In this document: positions 58,089 through 64,000 of the stretch, piece by piece
Layout of the letters: every line of letters starts with the position of its first letter
How positions within the stretch are numbered: the stretch's first letter is position 1
NCBI GenBank assembly: GCA_944739405.2
Contig: OX123187.2
Location: 43,504,394 to 43,568,393, forward strand
Direction: 5' to 3'
Length of the DNA stretch: 64,000 nucleotides
Origin: Euclidia mi
Lineage: Eukaryota; Arthropoda; Insecta; Lepidoptera; Erebidae
Notes under the pieces: generated by a model
Databases searched by the model: none
Told to the model about the DNA's origin: nothing
What the model saw: the letters and a program-made list of their open reading frames with translations, nothing else
Program-made: the position numbers and the translations under genes

Positions 58089-58364
58089 ACTGACTGCCTC
58101 GTTCGTCTCGCGACATAAATGTGCGCGTGGGATTGGGAGGTCTCATGTTCGATCCCCGGGTCAGGCAAAGTGTTATTGGGTTTTTCCTTTTTCTGTTAGG
58201 AAATTCTCAGTAGCAGCACGGAGTCTGGTAATGTGCCCGGCACAGCAATAGGCTCGCCATCTGTTACGTGGGAGTAAAATAAATCTGATTAAAAGTGAGT
58301 GTAGAAAAATACCTCTGCCTACCTCTTCGAGGATATAGGCGTGAGACTATGTATGTATGTATGT
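58089..58364 (+). mobile_element. tRNA-derived SINE with (TATG)n tail
   Basis: ATTATAAAT is duplicated on both sides. The head is CTGACTGCCTCGTTCGTCTC, the B box TGTTCGATCCCCGG, the body AAAGTGTTATTGGGTTTTTCC-like, and the tail GTATGTATGTATGTATT. It is the same family as 41021-41314 and sits next to the same LINE fragment there, so it was likely present in the ancestor of B2 and C2. Confidence 0.75.
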
Positions 58365-58634
58365 ATTATAAATTCTAGCAGCTACCTGCGGCTTTTCAGT
58401 AGTGAATATAACACAAATTCTGTTACACCGCGTAACAAAACTAAAGCTCCATTGGCATAATACAGACATAATTTCTTACTTCTAACCTAGAAATTATCCT
58501 CACCATACATCCCTTTTTGCATACCTTATTTTATCGGGCTATTTATAAAAATCGGTGCAGTCCTTTGAGAGCAAGTATATACCGAAAAAATATCGTGATC
58601 AAAAGGATAAAAATCCATCGCACAGCCTTTTAAT

Positions 58635-58870
58635 GTTCATGGATTGCATCACAGTGCATTACAAACTGGTGTTTTAATTTTCTCTCACAAAAGAATCCAA
58701 GTGATGGCCAAAAAGCATAGTTGTTGGCATCAAATCCGTAAAAGGAACTGTTAAGGATTTTCACATATTATTGTAAGACATTTGCCTCCGATAGATGAAC
58801 TCATATATTACATAGCGCTTTTGGTTTATCATGCCATCATTCCCAAAGCGGCACAGGTAGTCAATGTGAG
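58635..58870 (-). pseudogene. Degenerate copy of the 63-aa ORF region
   Basis: The reverse complement aligns with 17840-18075 (TCTATCGGAGGCAAAT, GTTTGTAATGCACTGTGATG) but has several small insertions and deletions that break the frame. It shows that the ORF is not maintained in C2. Confidence 0.6.
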
Positions 58871-59238
58871 CTGAAGCACTGAATCGGACAAATCTGCGAT
58901 CAGTTAGCTCGCCGCCATTGTTAATCCAATATTATTGTGGTATCTCAAACTGCTATACCTGAGAGCTAACGTAGCAGCTTATCAACCCAACGGCTATTAT
59001 TGGCATTAGTCAGATCCAATGGCAAAGGAATCAACGCTGTAATATCTACGATATACAGTATCGCCTTACTACCCCACTTGGCTATCAATGACTCAAATCA
59101 AAATAAAATCCTAGCTATCCCTACACTTACATCCACAACAGCCCTATTTATTTTTCTCTTCAATATAATGCTGTAAGAAAGAGATAAACTGAGATTTAAA
59201 TAGGTTTAATGAGGTGTGCGACACGATCAGCACTATTA

Positions 59239-59647
59239 GGCCCGGCACCCACTATCGGTGGGCATTGGTGCGGCTCGGTACAGCTCGGGCGCCTTACGGC
59301 GGCTTCGGGCGCCTGAGAGCTGCGTCGGGCGACTTTGGGCTGCCTGCTGCTTTTGTCAGCCGTAAGCACGGCTAATGACGCCGAGGCTGAAGATGAACAA
59401 TTAAGAACTAAGTCCCAATCCACCATTATTATAAATACACACGCACAACTGTTTTCACGTAACTTTACGACTGCTCTGCGATGTTTCTGCCGCCCGAACT
59501 ATTCTGAGGCTACCCAAAATCAGCTACGGCGTCCTTAGGTGTGCTTCCAACTACCGAGGCAGCGATCAGGCGCCCGAAGCTGCCCGAAGCCGTTGTACCG
59601 AGCTGTACCGAGCTGCACCGATGCCCACCGATAGTGGGCGCCGGGCC
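59239..59647. mobile_element. Harbinger-type MITE (TTA TSD), G+C-rich
   Basis: TTA flanks both sides (59236-59238 and 59648-59650). Removing the insert restores the unit sequence cactattatccacc. The long inverted ends start GGCCCGGC(A/G)CCCACTATCG and continue for over 40 bp (GGGCATYGGTGCRGCTCGGTAC). Repeats of GGGCGCC..TCGGGCG lie inside the TIR. There is no transposase. Confidence 0.8.
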
Positions 59648-60148
59648 TTATCCACCTTTTCCCTTTTGTTCGCAAACTTAAACGAGTATCATGTATCGTT
59701 ACTTAAATATTTATGAGATAGCATAACTTTGAATTGCAGTTCTTTACAGTTTGACACCAACTTGGAATAGGCAAGATCATAGTGAAGGGACACCTTTAAG
59801 AAAGAACTGATACTTAAAGTAATACTATTTTGTGAGACAGTATTTTGGCTTGTTCATACTGCTTCAAAACTTTGCGTTTGTTTAAGGCAATCGTAAGGTG
59901 CTAAATTTAAGCCCGGGCTTGCCTGTACTGGAAAGCTAAGTTACGGCGAAAAGATATGCATGTCCATTATTTAATGGACCTCATATTACTACAACATCAA
60001 CAAGTCAGTTTCCTTCATTTCTTAATCATAAAACATGAAAAATACAACGCAGCAAATGGGTAGTTTGAACGGGTTGGTCAAACATATATACAAAGGTAGT
60101 CTGTGTGGCGAAATACGTGTGTTCAACGTATAGTAAATTACTGTGTTA

Positions 60149-60359
60149 TAGGTTAATTCACAAAAGTTGACCACAAATGGCGGCCGTCGCGCATATGTAC
60201 ATTCGTGCACCAACGGCGTTGCTCCATTCTTGACGCATTTAGGGAATGCGTCAAGAACGGAGCCACACCATTGGCACTCCACCCGCGCCTCACCCCGCAC
60301 CTCCACGGGGACCTAAAAAATGATTTCTGCGCAGTGGTCATCTTTCGTGAACCGACCTA
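60149..60359. mobile_element. Foldback MITE with TA duplication
   Basis: The ends TAGGTTAATTCACAAAAG and, read inward from the right, TAGGTCGGTTCACGAAAG are both followed by (T/A)TGACCAC and flanked by TA. The centre is a strong stem (CTCCATTCTTGACGCATT against its complement near 60244-60262), so most of the 211 bp can fold on itself. It is non-coding. Confidence 0.65.
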
Positions 60360-60656
60360 TACCATGGATACGTAATCGATAATCAATTTTAAACTTTCGC
60401 GATTAGTATACATCATACAAAATAATTTTGCGGGTCTTAATCGCGTAAACTTTACTTATTTAAGATATAAATACCTATTTATTTTCGACGTTTCGCTCGT
60501 CGCGCACCGAGCGTGGTCGCAGAGAGACTGATGAGAGCTCAGCGCCGTCTTGTGGAAGTGCGGGTTTCGGCACCTACCCTCGCTCGGTCCTTATTTAAGT
60601 TCGCAATGTCGGTACCCTGAGACACTAATGACACCTACACACTGTTGAGATTTATC

Positions 60657-60701
60657 ACTGAGGCGATGTTTACATACAGCAAATGTAAACATCGCCTCAG
60701 T
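60657..60701. repeat. Perfect hairpin, 19-bp arms
   Basis: ACTGAGGCGATGTTTACAT (60657-60675) pairs with 60683-60701 across ACAGCAA. It lies in the C2-specific segment 60445-60705 that I cannot match to other copies. Confidence 0.8.
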
Positions 60702-60719
60702 ATGATGTCATCGATAATT

Positions 60720-63144
60720 TAATAGATCATATCTTAAAACAAAAATAAAATAAACGTAAGAGTATTCTATAAAGGTAACACAAAAAGCGCAGCATCGCAG
60801 TACCCGAGCATCGACAATGATAAAGTGCATTGGAAAGCGCTGAGCGGCGGCACTCGCCCGCGCGCCGCTGCCTCGGCTTTATGTCACCGATAACTTATTG
60901 TCAACCTGTAGCCAGACTCTAAACCTCCCGATAAAAATACCACACCTTGTTACGGTTGCCCTGATGTGTAAAAGTAACTTAAATTTCTGATAAAGATGTC
61001 AACAATCTTAATTGAATTCGAATTGTTTAGTTCAGATTTGTCTAAAAATCTTCAGGTTTCAAGTAGTGTAACGTGATAGCTCCATGGACATGTCAAGAGC
61101 AAAGCCGAAACTTCTGAACATTATGAAGAGTTTCCTCAGATGAAAGTAGTTTTTTTTTGGATTTAGTTAAAGTAGTAAAAAAACTTCTAAAAATAATAAA
61201 AAAATATCAAAATAATTTATAAAAAATCAACACGCGTTTCCCTGCTCTCTTAAAATGATAAGAGTAAAAAAATTTTTACCTCTTAGATCATCATTATCGT
61301 TTTAAGTTTTCTTAATGGTTAAATTTCGTTTGACCTTTAGTAATTTATAATCACTCGTATCGACTTAGAGAAGACAAAAACATCCTTCGAAAAGGTTAAG
61401 GTTAACAGTAAGAAAACTCTATAAAATAAAAGAACATAATTTAACTAATTTAAGGCTACCGGTTATATAAGGACTGTTGATTTAATGAAAAGAAGCCTGA
61501 AACTATTGTATATTCCAATATTAATTAGGAACAGCTATTTTAGCGACTCATAATTATTCATATTGTTCTAAAATATGTACAGGGCCCAATTATATTCTCA
61601 AATAAAAGATGTTGTACTTCGCCCACCATTTTCTTTTGTTTTCAATGTTCGAATTTGTACAGTAGCAGAAAATTACAACTAGTTGTGACTTTAGTCGCAA
61701 ATAGATGTATATTTGACGCAAAATAATGTCAAATTCTAATTAATTTCTTCTGCCTCGTCATTTTGACTATAAATATAAAAGTATGTAAGTAAACAGTAGT
61801 GATTTTTCTTAACATATACGACTTTGGAACCCAACTTGATTACTTGACATCGGTCCACATACTTGTCGATAAGGTAAACACAGTCGACTGCCCAACAGCA
61901 AGCATCAACAATAATATCTTTGTTTGTAAGTGAGCGCGGTCAAGTCCCGGCAAATACCCGGGTGTCTTTCATGCCGTTGATAAAGCGTCGCTTTTTGTTT
62001 TCCTTCAAAACCCTCAAGATAATTTTCATTTATATTAAATTGCGCAAAATGGAAGAGCGACGACGATAAAATATTCAGCCAGTGATTTTCTCGCTTTTTA
62101 CTTAAAGGAGGATTTAGTCTAAGCCACTAAAGACTGTTCTTCTGTTTGCTCATCATTTGAATACAGTGGATTTATGAGCGGCATTATATTTTTTTCGGTT
62201 TTATTCATTACCTGTGAGATGCTGAATCTGATTTTATTCTCCAGATTAAATTTTATATTAAATGCAGGCAAATATTGAATCCCGACCATTACTAATTTTA
62301 GGAAAAGTCGAAAGCAAGAAAGTACCGCGTTCCTTTTTATTTAGCTTTTTATGAACATGTAAAAAATAAATGTATGTCAACTATCAACTCAACACAACGA
62401 AAAACGCATTTATATTAAAGAGACATTTTCCAAACTAGACCCATACGAGTAAATAAACTAAACAATTAATAAAATTATGTTATTCTATGGTAACCGAAAT
62501 AGCAAAACGTTATGAATAGAAGTTATGAAAAATATATTACGATTTTATACTTAGCATTAAAATGTGAAACAACGGATGAAATTTCTCGTTATGCTTATTT
62601 CAAATACAAGACTTTTGAGAGCTTTAGAACTATATATAGATCGTGAACTTATAAAACTTGTGGTCCAAATAACAAATAACCTTATAACGATATGGATTTT
62701 GTCCAAGGCATTCAAATAGGCAAAATATAAGCATAGGCAATAAATAGTCTTCCTAGCTAAATGTACTTTACAATGCAAATGGATTTTTTAATTCGAACTA
62801 GTAATTTCTGAGACTAGTGTGTGTAACCGAACAAACTCTTCAGTTTATGAATTTACTTTTAAGTAAAACGTATACATACGAGTACATGTATAGGTTAATT
62901 GGACCGAGCTACCCTAGGGAACAGAAAATATAGTCGGTTAAAAAGAACTGGTGCAAATGAACCGAGACTAGTTTATACAGAACGGTTATTTCGTTCTTTT
63001 CAATTTAAATTTTCCATTATCCTCAATTGAATTTGCACCGATTTCCATGATTGATTTACCAAACGCTAAACAAAGTTTTGGTTTAGGTCTTAATTTTTTC
63101 TTCGTTAAGAGAAATGTTGACATAAATTATTTGGATTTGTCAAG
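60720..63144. other. C2 backbone, no gene seen
   Basis: Inverted, diverged unit sequence equivalent to A ~9400-6700, then A ~130-1, then A 20790-20500. Short frames here are not shared with other copies in the same frame. Confidence 0.55.
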
Positions 63145-64000
63145 TTGTATAAAGGTGTAAAACAGGGTGACCCGCTCTCCCCCAAACTTTTCACATGCGC
63201 ACTCGAAGAAGTTTTTAAATCCGGACTTCCCTCATGGTCAACGAAGGGCATCATTAAGGACAGCAAAACGAATCTCCGTTTTGCCGATGATATAGATCTT
63301 TTCGCATCATCCTCTCAAGATTTGCAAGACATGCTTCAAGATCTAAGCATTGCAAGCCTTGAGGTTGGGCTAGTGATGAATCGGTCCAAAACCATAATTA
63401 CCAATTGCAGAAAACGTAAGGTCGAGGTAGATGGACAAGAAATACATTATGTTGATGAGTATATTTACTTGGGTCAGTTAGTCTCTTTCAAACATAGGCA
63501 AGATAAAGAAATCGACCGCCGGATCGAAAACGCCTGGAAGAGCTACTGGTTCATGAAGACGTATATGAAGGGCAACCTTCCAATGGTACTCAAACGCAGA
63601 CTCATCAACATGTGTATCTTGCCCGTCCTAACTAATGGAGCCCAGACGTGGTCACTGACCGATTCTCAGAAGTACAAACTACTAAAGGTTAAGGTTTGCT
63701 AAAGGTTTGCCAACGAGCTATTGAACGAAGCGTATTGGGGATCAAGTTATCAGATCGAATCCGCAACGCAACCATACGCGTTAAGACTGCATCAGTGATG
63801 TTGGCAAGAAGGCCGCGAAATGAAAGTGGGATTGGGCAGGTCATATCTGCAGAATGCATCCCGAAAAATGGGCACATATCGCCACGTGGTGGACACCGGA
63901 GCGACGTCGTGGTCGAGGTAGACCCAGGAAACGTTGGCGAGATGAGCTGGATGCCTTCTCGGATACTTGGAAAGTAACAGCTGGAGACAAGGACCTTTGG
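63145..64000 (+). pseudogene. RTE-clade LINE fragment, continues past the window
   Basis: It starts mid-RT with YKGVKQGDPLSPKLF, then LRFADDIDLFASSSQDLQDM (catalytic FADD), SLEVGLVMNRSKTI, YVDEYIYLGQLVSFKHRQDK and ILPVLTNGAQTWSL. A short partial direct duplication near 63685-63710 (ctaaaggtt / gctaaaggttt) shifts the frame. The rest reads KVCQRAIERSVLGIKLSDRI, then in another frame WDWAGHICRMHPEKW, RGRGRPRKRWRDELDAF and KVTAGDKDLW. It is better preserved than the RTE relics in A and B2. The 5' half is lost at the C2 breakpoint (63144). Confidence 0.8.

Larger units (their letters stand above)
57545..63144 (-). repeat. Segmental duplication unit, inverted copy C2 (rearranged)
   Basis: Read in reverse complement, this block matches the unit from about A 20080 down to A 17130. 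It then jumps to about A 9400-6700 (about 60420-62750), then to A ~130-1, and crosses into A 20790-20500 at its right end (62860-63140). Crossing the end/start junction shows that it derives from an already tandem arrangement. It lacks the RTE and the SINE-like array, and 60445-60705 is unmatched sequence. No intact gene is present. Divergence from A is clearly higher than between A and B2. Confidence 0.75.

Noticed and set aside
59196..59538. Short ORFs at 59196-59426 and 59335-59538
   Set aside because: They lie mostly in the G+C-rich MITE (59239-59647) and show no domain.

Overview
This looks like a piece of an insect genome, most likely a lepidopteran. It is AT-rich and I can defend no intact host gene. 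It is crowded with repeats I associate with moths and butterflies: tRNA-headed SINEs with (GAT)n or (TATG)n tails, CTAGCTG...CCCGCG / ...TATAGAT elements, RTE, R1, jockey-like and CR1-like LINEs, a BEL/Pao LTR retrotransposon, mariner-like, Harbinger, piggyBac-like and hAT-like elements. No host-gene CDS, rRNA, true tRNA or CRISPR array is visible.

The backbone is one AT-rich, mostly non-coding unit of roughly 20 kb that recurs as segmental duplications. Copy A spans about 1-20790. Copy B1 (20790-28684) is a truncated repeat of A's first ~8 kb. Copy B2 (28685-42140) repeats A from about position 285 to 20400. Two inverted partial copies follow: C1 (about 42695-44165) and C2 (about 57545-63144). 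C2 runs across the A-end/B-start junction, so the unit was already tandem before the inversion. Comparing copies shows which insertions are copy-specific and often gives exact boundaries and target-site duplications (TSDs).

Copy A carries a minisatellite-bearing SINE-like element (376-2839), a piggyBac-like insertion with a Harbinger relic inside it (4763-6150), an old RTE (9783-11510), and a local array of SINE-like monomers (11547-17142) split by a 3.4-kb DNA transposon with an AATT TSD and subterminal CAGTAAGT sites (13197-16586). B1 carries nested MITEs (22121-23267) and a second, inverted minisatellite element (24472-27130). B2 carries a foldback, a DNA transposon with a SWIM-finger relic (30162-31256), a 5'-truncated LINE (35290-37402), SINEs, and several short near-perfect hairpins absent from its sister copies.

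Between C1 and C2 lies a nest of recent insertions (43329-57400): an R1-clade LINE fragment, then a CR1-like LINE broken first by a mariner-like element with an intact 382-aa transposase (44411-47350) and then by a BEL/Pao element (47398-54863). The BEL LTRs are nearly identical, and its single long frame has three in-frame stops. The window ends in another RTE fragment (from 63145).

The genes present are almost all those of mobile elements and do not form a pathway. Best candidates for something new are the recurrent hairpins (L-L'-R'-R structure) in B2/C, the unusually conserved island around 17724-18075 / 40382-40735 with a 63-aa ORF, the AATT-TSD transposon, and the dense AAGATGGCGG arrays.
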